Source: an uncultured Sphingomonas sp.
GTDB taxonomy: Bacteria; Pseudomonadota; Alphaproteobacteria; Sphingomonadales; Sphingomonadaceae
Direction of reading: 5' to 3'
Length of the DNA: 64,000 bases
Assembly (NCBI GenBank): GCA_913775315.1
Contig: CAJYIX010000010.1
Coordinates: forward strand, 124,001-188,000
Below the pieces are notes generated by a model. It was not told where the DNA came from. It searched no databases and saw nothing but the letters and a program-made list of their open reading frames with translations. The position numbers and the translations under genes are program-made. Below are positions 16,692 through 25,582 of the stretch, in pieces (the stretch's first letter is position 1; every line of letters begins with the position of its first letter).

Positions 16692-19675
16692 AAGGTGACG
16701 TTGACCGCCAATGCGAAGGTGCGGCCGAAATAAGAGGTGTAGAGCGGGTCTTTGCGCACCGAATCCGCGGTCAGCCGATTGGTCTCGTTGGTCAGGTTCG
16801 ACGCCTCGGCGATCAGCTTGATGTTGTCGGTCAGGTTGTAGGAGGCGGAGGCGTCGACGAAGATCGAACTGGCGTTCGACAGCGAGTCCGCATCGACCGA
16901 TCCGCCGCCCGGCACGCTGGTCAGGAACGACGAGCGATAATTGACCGTCGAGCGGATGCTGAACTTCTTGTCCTCGTAATAGAGCGTGCCGCTCGCCGTT
17001 TCGGGCGACAGGCCGGTCAGCGAGGCATTTACCGACTGCGTCGGCGAGATGATGTAATTGATCGTCGAGCGCACCCGCGTGAAGTTCGCCAGCACGCCGA
17101 AATTGCTGAGGGCACCCGGCAGGAAGCGGAAGGGGATCTGCGCGTTCACCTCGAACCCGCGCAGCGGTCCGCCGGGCGTGTTGTTGTTGCGCGTCACCGT
17201 GAACAGGTTGTCGGCGGTGACGCCGGTGCCGGTGTTCTGAAGCAGCGACAGCGGCAGGCCGAGATCGCGGAACGGCACGAGATCGCGCGTCGATTGGATG
17301 AACGTCTCGATGTCCTTGTAAAAATAGGCGACCGAGATGAGGGAGCCGGGCGCGAAATACCATTCGAGCGAGGCATCGAGCGTGTTGGCGCGGATGGGGT
17401 CGAGGAACGGATTGGTGATCGACGCGGTCTGGATATTGATGTTCGCCGACCCGCTCGGGATGAGCTGACCGTATGCCGGCCGCGACATGACGCGCGCGGC
17501 CGAGAAGCGGGCGATCAGGTCCGGCGTCACGTCGAGCGCGAGGTTGAGCGACGGCAGCCAGTCCTCGTACGTGCGATCGACTTCCGACACGACGTAGCGC
17601 GACGGGAAGGGCGAGCCCGCGGGCGCCGCCGCCGGGATCGCGCCGTACGTTTCGAGCTTGGTGTGGACGTAGCGCACGCCCGCGTCGCCGCGGATCGCGA
17701 AGGGGAGGATATCCGCGGTGTTGAACTTCACCATCAGATAGCCCGACTTGTACGTCTCCTTGACGCCGCCATAGGCACCCTTGGCGCATTCGAGATTGCA
17801 GTAGAGATAGTTGCCGAAGCCGACCGCATCGCGGAACTTGTCGGGATCGATCGTCACGAAGTCCTGAAGCTGGCCGTCGAGATTCTTGCCGACCCCGGTC
17901 GTCACCGTCGCGAAATTCGCGATCGTCACGCCCGCGGGCAGGGTAAGCGGCGTGTTGGTCTGCAACTGCCGCTCGCGCGCGACATATTCGTTGGTGCGGT
18001 ACTGGCCGCCGACCTGCACCGTGAAGTTCGGCGCCGCTTCCCATTCGCCGTTCAGCTCGGCGGTCTTGCTGGTGATCGTGTTGGTTCGGATAAAGTTGGA
18101 GAGCTGCCCGCGCTGCGCGCCGTTGGCCTGCGGCGGGCCGTACTGGAACAGCGCCGGGTTGGTGATGTCGATGCCGTAGCCGATCTTGGGGATATTCGGG
18201 TTGTCGCGGAAGTCGATCGAGAAGTTGCGCGTGTCGTTCGAATCGATCGCGACCTGCAGCCGGTCGACGTCGAGCTTCGATTCACTGATGCCGGCAAGAC
18301 CGTAGAAGCGCACCGTGTCGGAGAAGCGGTGATCGAAGTTGAAGTTCACCTGGCGGAAGGTCGAGGTGAACTTCTCGTTCTGCATCTCGGAGCGCAGATC
18401 GACGCCGTCGAACAGCCCGTGGAGGAGCGAGCCGTTTTCGTCGACTTCGATCTCGCGGACCGAAGTCATCGGCTGGCCCTGGTTCGAGGCGGCGCGGCCG
18501 AACGAGCGCGCGTCGATATAACTGTCGAGGCGATCGACCTTGAACCGCGAATAGAGGCCGTCGATCGACAGGTCGGTGTTCTCGCCCGGCTTCCACTGCA
18601 CGGTCACCGTACCCGCCAGCCGCTCCTGATCCTGGCTCGACTTGGCCGGGCGCGGCAGGCGGGGGAGGAAGACGCCGCCGCCGGGGCGACCCGACACACC
18701 CTTGCGGCTCATGATATAGTCATAGGCGGCCGCGTTGCCGGTGCGCGGATTGCCGGTGCTGCAATTATTGGCGTCCGCGCCCACCGCGTTGCCGCCATTG
18801 GCGAAGCCGGGCACGGGGCTGATCGTCGGGGCGCCGTTATAGGTATAGCCGATGGGCGTGCAGAACGGGAAGACGACGCCAGCATTGGGCGTGCCCGCGG
18901 GCTGCGCCTGGCCATAGACATAGGTCGGAATGACGTCGGCGGCCGAATAGGCGTATTCGTCGATGTGCCGCTTCGAATAGGCGATGCTGCCGAGCACGCC
19001 GAAGCTGTCGCCGAACTGCTTCGACACCAGCGCCGACAGGCGCGGGTCCACCTTTTGCGCGATATCGTTGTAGATGCCGCGTGCGGTGGCGGAGAAGTTG
19101 AAGTCCTTCTTCGTGTCGAAGGGCTTGGGCGCGCGCAGATCGACGGTGGCGCCGAGCGATCCTTCCTCGACATCGGCCGAGGTGGTCTTGCGCACCGCGA
19201 GCGACGAGAAGATTTCGGTGGGGAACGTCACGAAGTCGAACGAGCGGCCGGTTGCGACGCCGCCGCGAATGTCGGTGCCGCTGACCTGGGACACGCCTTC
19301 CATCCCGTTGATGCGCACGCGCGTGAACTGCGCACCGAGGCCGCGGACGGAGATGTTGCGCCCCTCGCCGCCGTCGCCGCGCGACAGGGCGACGCCCGGA
19401 ATGCGCTGCATCGATTCGGCGAGGTTCGAATCGGGGAACTTGCCAATATCCTCGGCGACGATGCTGTCGATTGCGGCGGTTTCCTGACGCTTTTCGAGCA
19501 GAGCCTGATTGAGCGAGGCGCGAAAGCCGGTGACGACGATATCCTCGGCGTTCTCGCCCTCCTGCGGGGCGGCGGCGGGCGCCGGGTCGGCGGTCTGCGC
19601 GGCGGCGGGCATCGCGATCAGCAATGCTGCAAGGCTCGTCGATGCACGGAAGCTGCGCTTGGAAACCAATGCCAC
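16688..19675 (-). CDS. TonB-dependent receptor, Xanthomonas/Caulobacter oligosaccharide-type
   Basis: 995 residues. A signal peptide ends near AAAQTADP. The TonB box region is EDIVVTGFRASLNQALLEKR, followed by the plug hallmark AAIDSIVAEDIGKFPDSNLAESMQRIPGV. That signature marks the large TonB receptors of Xanthomonadales, Caulobacter and sphingomonads, usually linked to plant-polysaccharide uptake. The barrel ends LAVNVTF with the terminal Phe. It lies just downstream of the FadR-type regulator on the same strand with a 144-bp gap that carries candidate operators. Together with the hexuronate genes to the right, this suggests uptake of an oligosaccharide containing uronic acid. Confidence 0.94.
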   Translation of the reverse strand: MALVSKRSFRASTSLAALLIAMPAAAQTADPAPAAAPQEGENAEDIVVTGFRASLNQALLEKRQETAAIDSIVAEDIGKFPDSNLAESMQRIPGVALSRGDGGEGRNISVRGLGAQFTRVRINGMEGVSQVSGTDIRGGVATGRSFDFVTFPTEIFSSLAVRKTTSADVEEGSLGATVDLRAPKPFDTKKDFNFSATARGIYNDIAQKVDPRLSALVSKQFGDSFGVLGSIAYSKRHIDEYAYSAADVIPTYVYGQAQPAGTPNAGVVFPFCTPIGYTYNGAPTISPVPGFANGGNAVGADANNCSTGNPRTGNAAAYDYIMSRKGVSGRPGGGVFLPRLPRPAKSSQDQERLAGTVTVQWKPGENTDLSIDGLYSRFKVDRLDSYIDARSFGRAASNQGQPMTSVREIEVDENGSLLHGLFDGVDLRSEMQNEKFTSTFRQVNFNFDHRFSDTVRFYGLAGISESKLDVDRLQVAIDSNDTRNFSIDFRDNPNIPKIGYGIDITNPALFQYGPPQANGAQRGQLSNFIRTNTITSKTAELNGEWEAAPNFTVQVGGQYRTNEYVARERQLQTNTPLTLPAGVTIANFATVTTGVGKNLDGQLQDFVTIDPDKFRDAVGFGNYLYCNLECAKGAYGGVKETYKSGYLMVKFNTADILPFAIRGDAGVRYVHTKLETYGAIPAAAPAGSPFPSRYVVSEVDRTYEDWLPSLNLALDVTPDLIARFSAARVMSRPAYGQLIPSGSANINIQTASITNPFLDPIRANTLDASLEWYFAPGSLISVAYFYKDIETFIQSTRDLVPFRDLGLPLSLLQNTGTGVTADNLFTVTRNNNTPGGPLRGFEVNAQIPFRFLPGALSNFGVLANFTRVRSTINYIISPTQSVNASLTGLSPETASGTLYYEDKKFSIRSTVNYRSSFLTSVPGGGSVDADSLSNASSIFVDASASYNLTDNIKLIAEASNLTNETNRLTADSVRKDPLYTSYFGRTFALAVNVTF

Positions 19676-19762
19676 GGTCGTCTCCCCTCCTGTCGCGATC
19701 CGCTCCCACGGATCGTCGTTTCCGGGCTGACGCGCTGACGGCGTTCATGCCCGACCGAAGGT

Positions 19763-19804
19763 TGTCATACGCTGGCCAAGGCTGCCTGACAATATGATCT
19801 TACA
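19763..19804. promoter_or_regulatory. Two imperfect FadR-type operator-like sites upstream of the TonB receptor gene
   Basis: TGTCATACG at 19763-19771 (plus strand) and TGTAAGATC on the minus strand at 19796-19804 each differ by one or two bases from the TGTNNNACA palindrome that is perfect at 20658 and 28153. They lie 88-130 bp upstream of the receptor start, in its promoter region. Conservation in the other two promoters is the reason for listing them; individually they are weak. Confidence 0.35.
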
Positions 19805-19819
19805 GATTCTCGCCGATCG

Positions 19820-20575
19820 TTAGACCGTTCGACGCGCGAGCGCGCGCCGGCGCTGGGCGGTTTCGGCGCGCGCGCGCTCAACCGCCTCGGTTTCGGTCAC
19901 GTCGAGCAGGTGGGTGATGACGCGATTGAGGTGGTCGCGCATCGCCGCGCGCGCCTCCACCGGGTTGCGCGTCTCGAGCGCGCGCAGGATGCGGCCATGC
20001 TCGTCGAGGCGGCTCTGCGTGCCGAGGCTGCCTGCCTTGCGCAGCACCTCACGCGCCAGCGGCGAGCGAAATCGCATGTCCCAGAAGTCGGTGACCGCGG
20101 CGATGATGACGGCGTTGCCCGTCGCCTCGGCGATGCAGATGTGGAAGCGGCGGTCGGCGACCTCCGCGGCTGCGCTGTCGGCGTCGGCCATCGCCTCCAT
20201 CAGCGATCGCAATTCGGCCAGATGCGCCTCGTCGATCTCGGTCGCGGCGACGGCAGCGACTTCGCCCTCCAGCAGGCGGCGCGCCTCGATGATCTCGAAC
20301 GCGCCGATATCGAGTTCGGATTCGCCGGGCGCGGCGGCGGCGACGCTCGAATCAAGGACGAACACGCCCGATCCCTTGCGCGCCTCGACCAGGCCGAGCA
20401 TTTCGAGTGCGATCATCGCCTCGCGGATCGTCGGGCGGCTGACGCCGAAGCGTTCGGTCAGGTCGCGCTCGGCGGGCAGGCGCGAGCCGGGGACGTAGAT
20501 CCCGTTCGCGATGTCGGCGCGGATCGCATCGACGATCCCGCGATAGAGCTTTCCGCCCTGTTCCCCCACTGCCAT
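19820..20575 (-). CDS. FadR-subfamily GntR transcriptional regulator
   Basis: 251 residues. The N-terminal winged helix (about 8-76) contains GSRLPAERDLTERFGVSRPTIREAMIALEMLGLVE, the GntR recognition motif. The C-terminal FCD all-helical domain (about 95-225) has the likely metal/ligand residues in RRFHICIAE, EHGRILRAL and MRDHLNRV. FCD regulators of this type (UxuR/ExuR/KdgR-like) usually respond to hexuronates or aldonates. It sits between the receptor gene and a divergent catabolic operon, the usual place for a local repressor, and the palindromes at 20658, 28153 and 19763-19804 are its candidate sites. Confidence 0.9.
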   Translation of the reverse strand: MAVGEQGGKLYRGIVDAIRADIANGIYVPGSRLPAERDLTERFGVSRPTIREAMIALEMLGLVEARKGSGVFVLDSSVAAAAPGESELDIGAFEIIEARRLLEGEVAAVAATEIDEAHLAELRSLMEAMADADSAAAEVADRRFHICIAEATGNAVIIAAVTDFWDMRFRSPLAREVLRKAGSLGTQSRLDEHGRILRALETRNPVEARAAMRDHLNRVITHLLDVTETEAVERARAETAQRRRALARRTV

Positions 20576-20657
20576 GCCAACCTCTTCGATCCAGTCCGGC
20601 CCGTCCTCCGACGCGGGAGCGGCACCGTCAAGCCCGACACCATCCCGGTACGCAAAA

Positions 20658-20666
20658 TGTCTGACA
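20658..20666. promoter_or_regulatory. Candidate operator TGTCTGACA
   Basis: TGTCTGACA fits the palindromic pattern TGTNNNACA. It lies in the 172-bp divergent gap between the FadR-type regulator and the DUF1080 operon, about 82 bp upstream of the DUF1080 start. The same pattern with flanking similarity (CTGT-A/C-AGACAT read on one strand) recurs at 28153-28161. Confidence 0.5.
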
Positions 20667-20747
20667 GGTGGGTTGCGTCTGGTCTAGCCACATTCTAGGC
20701 TTGCAGCATCGGCCCGATACGAAGGCTGCAAATCGAGGGGATTAGCG

Positions 20748-22124
20748 ATGCGCCTGGCCGCCATTTCGATCGTTGCCGCCTGTACGCTGGCCGCGCCCGC
20801 CGCGGCGCAGGCACCGTGGCGCGATGTCACGCCCAAGGCGGGGCTCGCCGGCTGGACGGTGGCGGGCGGCAACGCGCCCTACCGCGTCGAGAATGGCGAG
20901 CTGGTCGGCCGCGCCGCCGCAAAGACGCCGAACAGCTGGCTCGTCTCGAATCAGCAATATGGCGACTTCATCGTCGAGTTCGAGGCAAAGACCGATCCCA
21001 TCCTCAATTCGGGCATGATGATCCGCGGCCAGCGGCGCGCCGACTACCGCAACGGCGTCGTCCATGGCTATCAGGCGGAGATCGATCCGTCGAAGCGCGC
21101 ATGGAGCGGCGGCCTCTATGACGAGCAGCGCCGCCAGTGGCTCTACACGCTCGGCCGTAACGAGGCGGCGCGGCGGGCCTTCAGGTCCGGCGACTGGAAT
21201 AGCTACCGGGTCGAAGCGATCGGCAACCGCATCCGCACCTGGATCAACGGCGTCCCCGCCGCCGACCTGGTCGACGACACCGACGCCCGCGGCTTCATCG
21301 CGCTGCAGGTCCATTCGGTGTCGGACGAGGTGGCCGCGAAGAACCCCGAGGTCCGCTTCCGCAAGATCCGCGTCATCACCGACCGGCCGCAGCGATATGC
21401 GCTGCCCGAGACGAAGCTCGAGCAACAGGGGTGGCTGATGAACCGCCTCAGCCCCGGCGAGGCGCAGGCGGGATGGAAGCTCCTGTGGGACGGTCGCACC
21501 ACCAATGGCTGGCGCAGCGCCAGGGGGCCGAGCTTCCCGGCCAAGGGCTGGGCGATAAAGGACGGCATCCTGTCGGTCGAACCTTCCGGCGGCGGCGAAT
21601 CCACCAATGGCGGCGACATCATCACCACGCGGGACTATTCCGATTTCGAGCTGTCGGTCGATTTCCGCCTGACGCCGGGCGCGAACAGCGGGATCAAGTA
21701 TTTCGTCGATCCCAACCTGCTGAAGGGCGAAGGCTCGGCGATCGGCCTCGAATACCAGTTGCTCGACGACGAGCGGCATCCCGATGCGAAGATGGGGCGC
21801 GACGGCAACCGGACATTGGGCTCGCTCTACGACCTCATCACCGCGCGAAACCTGTCGGACCCCGACAGCCCGGGCAAGCGGATCAACCCGCCGGGCGAAT
21901 GGAACCGCGCACTGCTGGTCGTGCGCGGCAATCATGTCGAGCACTGGCTCAACGGGTTCAAGGTCGTCGAATATGAGCGCGGGTCGCCCGAGTTCCGGCG
22001 GCTGGTCAGCTTGAGCAAATACGCCAAATGGCCGCGCTTCGGCGAAGGGAAATCGGGTCCGATCCTGCTTCAGGATCACGGCGACCGGGTCGATTTTCGC
22101 TCGATCAAGCTGCGCGGCCGCTAA
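20748..22124 (+). CDS. Secreted double DUF1080 (3-keto-disaccharide hydrolase) protein
   Basis: 458 residues with a signal peptide ending AAAQAPW. Two copies of the DUF1080 / 3-keto-disaccharide hydrolase lectin-like beta-sandwich are visible. The first runs from about residue 25 to 210 (WRDVTPKAGLAGW, DFIVEFEAKTDPILNSGMMIRG). The second runs from about 235 to 457 (WKLLWDGRTTNGWRS, FELSVDFRLTPGANSGIKYF, EWNRALLVVRGNHVEHWLNGFKV). Characterised relatives cleave glycosides after the sugar has been oxidised at C3, which fits the Gfo/Idh/MocA oxidoreductases downstream. It is probably periplasmic and is the first gene of the operon 20748-25545. Confidence 0.88.
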   Translation: MRLAAISIVAACTLAAPAAAQAPWRDVTPKAGLAGWTVAGGNAPYRVENGELVGRAAAKTPNSWLVSNQQYGDFIVEFEAKTDPILNSGMMIRGQRRADYRNGVVHGYQAEIDPSKRAWSGGLYDEQRRQWLYTLGRNEAARRAFRSGDWNSYRVEAIGNRIRTWINGVPAADLVDDTDARGFIALQVHSVSDEVAAKNPEVRFRKIRVITDRPQRYALPETKLEQQGWLMNRLSPGEAQAGWKLLWDGRTTNGWRSARGPSFPAKGWAIKDGILSVEPSGGGESTNGGDIITTRDYSDFELSVDFRLTPGANSGIKYFVDPNLLKGEGSAIGLEYQLLDDERHPDAKMGRDGNRTLGSLYDLITARNLSDPDSPGKRINPPGEWNRALLVVRGNHVEHWLNGFKVVEYERGSPEFRRLVSLSKYAKWPRFGEGKSGPILLQDHGDRVDFRSIKLRGR

Positions 22125-22137
22125 GAGGGGATTGGGA

Positions 22138-23448
22138 ATGGACCGTCGAACGATCCTGATGGGGGCGGGCGCCGCCGCCGGCCTTGCGATGACCGCAAAG
22201 AGCTATGCGCGCATTCAGGGCGCGAACGACCGGCTGCGTGTCGCCGTCGTCGGCGTCAATGGCCGCGGACAGGCGCATATGAGCGCCTTTACCAAGGTGC
22301 CGAACGTCCAGATCACGCATTTCGTCGATGTGGACTCGGACGTGCTCGCCAAGCGCGCCGATGCGTTCGCGGGCAAGGGGTTCGCGCGGCCGAAGCTGGA
22401 GCGCGACTATCGGCAATTGCTGGCGCGCAAGGACGTCGACATCGTCACCGTCGCGACGCCCGACTTCTCGCACGCCAAGATCGGCATCGATGCGATGCGC
22501 AGCGGCGCGCACGTCTATCTCGAAAAGCCGATCGGCATCGCCCCGGCGGAGGGCGAGGCGCTGATCGCCGCGCAGAAGCGCACCGGCCGCGTGCTTCAGG
22601 TCGGCAACCAGCAGCGGTCGAGCATCGAGACGCGCCAGCTCCTCGACCTCGTTCGCGGCGGCGCGCTGGGCGACGTGTACGAGGCGCAGACCTGGTACGC
22701 CAACAACCGCAAGTCGATCGGCAAGGGCAAGGTGACCGCACCGCCCGCCAATCTCGACTGGGACCTGTGGCAGGGGCCGCGGCCGCGCGGGCCGTATCGC
22801 GACAACCTCGTCCACTATAACTGGCACTGGTTCTGGAAATACGGGACCGGCGAGATCTGCAACAACGCGATGCACGAGCTCGACATCGCCCGCTGGTTGA
22901 TGGGCGTCACCTATCCGGCCGCAGTGTCGGCGAAGGGCGCGCGCAACTTCTGGAAGGGCGACGACTGGGAGATGTACGATTCGCTCGCGCTCGCGCTCGA
23001 CTATGACGGCGGGCGGACGATCCGCTGGAACGGGCAGAGCTGCAACGGCATCCAAACGTTCGGGCGCGGGCGCGGCGTGCTGCTGCTCGGCACCAAGGGG
23101 TCGGCGATCGTCGACCGCAACGGGTTCGAGCATTACGGCCTCGACGGCAAGCTGATCCGCGAGGTGAAGGCGCCGGCCGAAAGCGCGACGACAGGGACGG
23201 TGGGCGAGGGCGCGCTCGACGTCTATCACGCGCAGAACTTCGTCGACGTGATCCGCGGCAAGAGCCGGTCGCTCAATTCGCCGATCGCGGAGGGGCATAT
23301 TAGCACCACGCTCTGTCACCTCGGCAACATGGCCTATCGCACCGACGCCGATCTAAAGGTCGATCCGCGAACCGGCCGCCCGGCGAGCGCGGCGGCGATG
23401 AAGCTCTGGTCGGTCGACTATGCGCCGGGCTGGGGCCTGAACGCTTGA
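22138..23448 (+). CDS. Gfo/Idh/MocA-family oxidoreductase with Tat-like leader (operon copy 1)
   Basis: 436 residues from ATG 22138, which has AAGAGGGG 7 bp upstream. The twin-arginine start MDRRTILMGAGAAAGLA suggests Tat export as a folded, cofactor-loaded protein. The Rossmann fold is at about 38-160 (VAVVGVNGRGQAHMSAF). The catalytic region carries YLEKPIGI, the EKP motif of the family. The C-terminal alpha/beta domain contains WHWFWKYGTGEICNNAMHELDIARW. Periplasmic members oxidise or reduce sugars with tightly bound NAD(P). Between a keto-glycoside hydrolase and a second family member, C3 oxidation of a glycoside is the likely role. Confidence 0.88.
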   Translation: MDRRTILMGAGAAAGLAMTAKSYARIQGANDRLRVAVVGVNGRGQAHMSAFTKVPNVQITHFVDVDSDVLAKRADAFAGKGFARPKLERDYRQLLARKDVDIVTVATPDFSHAKIGIDAMRSGAHVYLEKPIGIAPAEGEALIAAQKRTGRVLQVGNQQRSSIETRQLLDLVRGGALGDVYEAQTWYANNRKSIGKGKVTAPPANLDWDLWQGPRPRGPYRDNLVHYNWHWFWKYGTGEICNNAMHELDIARWLMGVTYPAAVSAKGARNFWKGDDWEMYDSLALALDYDGGRTIRWNGQSCNGIQTFGRGRGVLLLGTKGSAIVDRNGFEHYGLDGKLIREVKAPAESATTGTVGEGALDVYHAQNFVDVIRGKSRSLNSPIAEGHISTTLCHLGNMAYRTDADLKVDPRTGRPASAAAMKLWSVDYAPGWGLNA

Positions 23449-23449
23449 C

Positions 23450-24289
23450 GTGAGTGTCGAGACGCGCATCGAGCGGTTCGCCGCGATGGGGACGCGCGTC
23501 GAGTTCCATGTGTTTGGGCCGGTCGAAGAAGAAGTGATGCGCTCGGCGCGGCGGGCGGTGGAGGCGGTGGACGATTGTTTGACGATCCACCGACCCTCGC
23601 CCGCGACCGCGCTCAACGAGGCGCTGGCGGCGGGCGGTTCGGTCGAGATCGGCGACCCGCTGTTGCTGGAGGCGCTGGTGCTGGCCGACGCGGCGGTCGC
23701 GGCGACCGGCGGGCTGTTCGATCCGACCGCAGGCGAGGGTGTGGGCGGCGGCTGGGCACGGCTTTCGATCGACCGCGCAGCTGCGCGCATAACGGCGGAC
23801 GGGCCGGTTGCCTTCGACTTCGGCGGGTTCGGCAAGGGCTATGCGCTTGATCGCGCGGTCGATATCCTGCGCGGGGCGGGCATCGTCAGTGCGCTGTTGT
23901 CAGCCGGGGAAAGCTCGATCGCGGTGATCGGCGCCCATCCGCTGGGGGGTGGCTGGCCGCTGGCGATCCCCGATCCGGCGGTGCCCGGCGGCACGCTGAC
24001 GGTGATCGAGGTCGAGGATGCGGCGCTGTCGATCTCGGCCACGGTGGGGGCGGGGATGCTCGCGCCCAATCGCGCCGCGACGGTGCGCCCGCGCGACGGC
24101 CGGCCCGTCGCGGCAGCGCGCACCGCGATCGCCGTCGAGGCGAGCGGCGCGCTGGCAGAGGCGATCAGCACCGCGCTGATCGTCGCCGATGCGGGCGAGG
24201 CGGCGGTGCTGATCGCCGCGCGGCCGGGGCACCGCCACTTGTTTGACCATGCCGCGACGGCTGCGGCGCGTGAGGATGCGGATGTATGA
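23450..24289 (+). CDS. ApbE-like FAD:protein FMN transferase, atypical
   Basis: 279 residues, GTG start one base after the preceding stop. ApbE features are the N-terminal AMGTRVEFHVFG, the substrate-site loop FDPTAGEGVGGG, and the FAD motif VAFDFGGFGKGYALDRAVD. Two positions differ from the usual pattern. The loop normally written NxGGD reads LLSAGESS, and the magnesium-site Asp of ADALATA is Glu (AEAISTA). No signal peptide is visible, unlike periplasmic ApbE. ApbE attaches FMN to Thr of a target protein; no obvious flavinylated partner is encoded nearby. Activity is therefore uncertain. Confidence 0.75.
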   Translation: MSVETRIERFAAMGTRVEFHVFGPVEEEVMRSARRAVEAVDDCLTIHRPSPATALNEALAAGGSVEIGDPLLLEALVLADAAVAATGGLFDPTAGEGVGGGWARLSIDRAAARITADGPVAFDFGGFGKGYALDRAVDILRGAGIVSALLSAGESSIAVIGAHPLGGGWPLAIPDPAVPGGTLTVIEVEDAALSISATVGAGMLAPNRAATVRPRDGRPVAAARTAIAVEASGALAEAISTALIVADAGEAAVLIAARPGHRHLFDHAATAAAREDADV

Positions 24290-25545
24290 ACGAGCGTGAC
24301 TTCGACCTGACCCGCCGCGGTTTCATCGACCGCGTGCTCGCCGCCTCGACGGGCATCGGCATGGCGACCGCGGCGCCATGGGCCATGGCGGCGGCGGCGG
24401 GGATCGAGCGCGGCGACCGGGTACGGCTGGGCGTGGTCGGCACCGGCGATCGCGGGCGCGCGCTGATCCAGAACATCCTCAAGACCAAGAACTGCACCGT
24501 CGCGGCGATCTGCGACAGCTATGCGCCGCATCTGGCGCGGGGCCGCGCGTTGGTGCCCGCGGGGACGCGCAGCTTCACCGACTATCGCGCGATGCTGGAT
24601 GCCAAGGGGATCGACGCGGTCGTGATCGCCACGCCGCTCGACATGCACGCACAGCAGACGTTCATGGCGCTCGATGCCGGGCTCCACGTCTGGTGCGAAA
24701 AGGCGATGGCGCGGACGATTGCCGATTGCGGGGCGATGGTGTCGCGAGCGCGGGGCGCGCGCAAGGTCCTACAGATCGGCCACCAGCGGATGTTCCACCC
24801 CACCTACCTCGCGGCGCGAAAGCGCGCGGCGGCGGGCGAGATCGGGACGATCACGCAGGTGCGCGCCAGCTGGCATCGCAACAAGAGCTGGCGCCGCCCC
24901 GTCGCGGCCGATGCCACCGACCGGCAGATCAACTGGCGCCTCTATCGCGACCGCTCGGCTGGCCTCATGACCGAGCTGGCGACGCACCAGCTACAGGTCG
25001 CCAACTGGTTCATGGACGCGCTGCCGACACGGGTTATGGGATCGGGCAGCATCTGTTTCTGGAAGGACGGGCGCGAGGTCCACGACCATGTCGCGCTGGT
25101 GTTCGACTATCCGGGCGGGCGGAAGACGATCTACACGTCGCTGCTCAACAACGCCCGCTATGGCTGCGAGGAGCAGATCCAGGGGAGCAAGGGCACGATC
25201 GAGCCCGAACTCGGCCGCATCTATTCGGAGGACCCGAACGCCGTCCCCGCGCTCCAGCAGATGCAGTGCGACGTGGCGGCGGGCTCGAAGCGTGCGATCC
25301 CGATCGGCGGCGCGACCTGGTTCCCCGAGCTGCCCGTCCGCACGCCCGGCACCCCGCTCGGCTGGGGCGAATATGACGAGACGATGCTCCAGTTCGAGGG
25401 CTTCGGCGAGGCGGTGCGCAAAGGCCGCGAACTGCCGGGGCTGTTGAAGGAGGCGTATTACGCCAGCGTCGCCTCGCTGCTGGGCGAGCAGGCGATGGAC
25501 AGTGGGCGGACGCTCGACTGGCCGAAGGATCTCGTCGCCGTCTGA
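24286..25545 (+). CDS. Gfo/Idh/MocA-family oxidoreductase with Tat-like leader (operon copy 2)
   Basis: 419 residues, ATGA overlap with the ApbE-like gene. The leader LTRRGFIDRVLAASTGIGMATAAPWAMA is a good Tat signal. The Rossmann motif is LGVVGTGDRGRALIQNI, the EKP-equivalent is WCEKAMART (Pro replaced by Ala), and the domain-2 His motif is AGLMTELATHQLQVANW. It is divergent in sequence from the gene at 22138, so the two probably act on different substrates or opposite steps (oxidation of the glycoside, reduction of the keto-sugar). It is the last gene of the operon, facing a terminator. Confidence 0.87.
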   Translation: MNERDFDLTRRGFIDRVLAASTGIGMATAAPWAMAAAAGIERGDRVRLGVVGTGDRGRALIQNILKTKNCTVAAICDSYAPHLARGRALVPAGTRSFTDYRAMLDAKGIDAVVIATPLDMHAQQTFMALDAGLHVWCEKAMARTIADCGAMVSRARGARKVLQIGHQRMFHPTYLAARKRAAAGEIGTITQVRASWHRNKSWRRPVAADATDRQINWRLYRDRSAGLMTELATHQLQVANWFMDALPTRVMGSGSICFWKDGREVHDHVALVFDYPGGRKTIYTSLLNNARYGCEEQIQGSKGTIEPELGRIYSEDPNAVPALQQMQCDVAAGSKRAIPIGGATWFPELPVRTPGTPLGWGEYDETMLQFEGFGEAVRKGRELPGLLKEAYYASVASLLGEQAMDSGRTLDWPKDLVAV

Positions 25546-25549
25546 GAGC

Positions 25550-25579
25550 GGGGCGGCACCGATGCGGCGCCGCCCCTTT
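25550..25579. terminator. Terminator-like hairpin between convergent operons
   Basis: GGGGCGGC (25550-25557) pairs with GCCGCCCC (25569-25576), followed by TTT. It fills the 37-bp gap between two stop codons facing each other. The U-tract is short, so efficiency is uncertain. Confidence 0.6.
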
Positions 25580-25582
25580 CCG

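Noticed and set aside
15078-18044. A 988-codon minus-strand frame spanning the exporter and part of the receptor
   Set aside because: It is antisense or out of frame to two well-supported genes, extremely Arg-rich, and without motifs.
16598-19738. A 1046-codon open frame antisense to the large TonB receptor gene
   Set aside because: It is a shadow of high-GC codon usage: Arg/Val/Gly-rich, no domain pattern, and the minus-strand receptor has complete family motifs.
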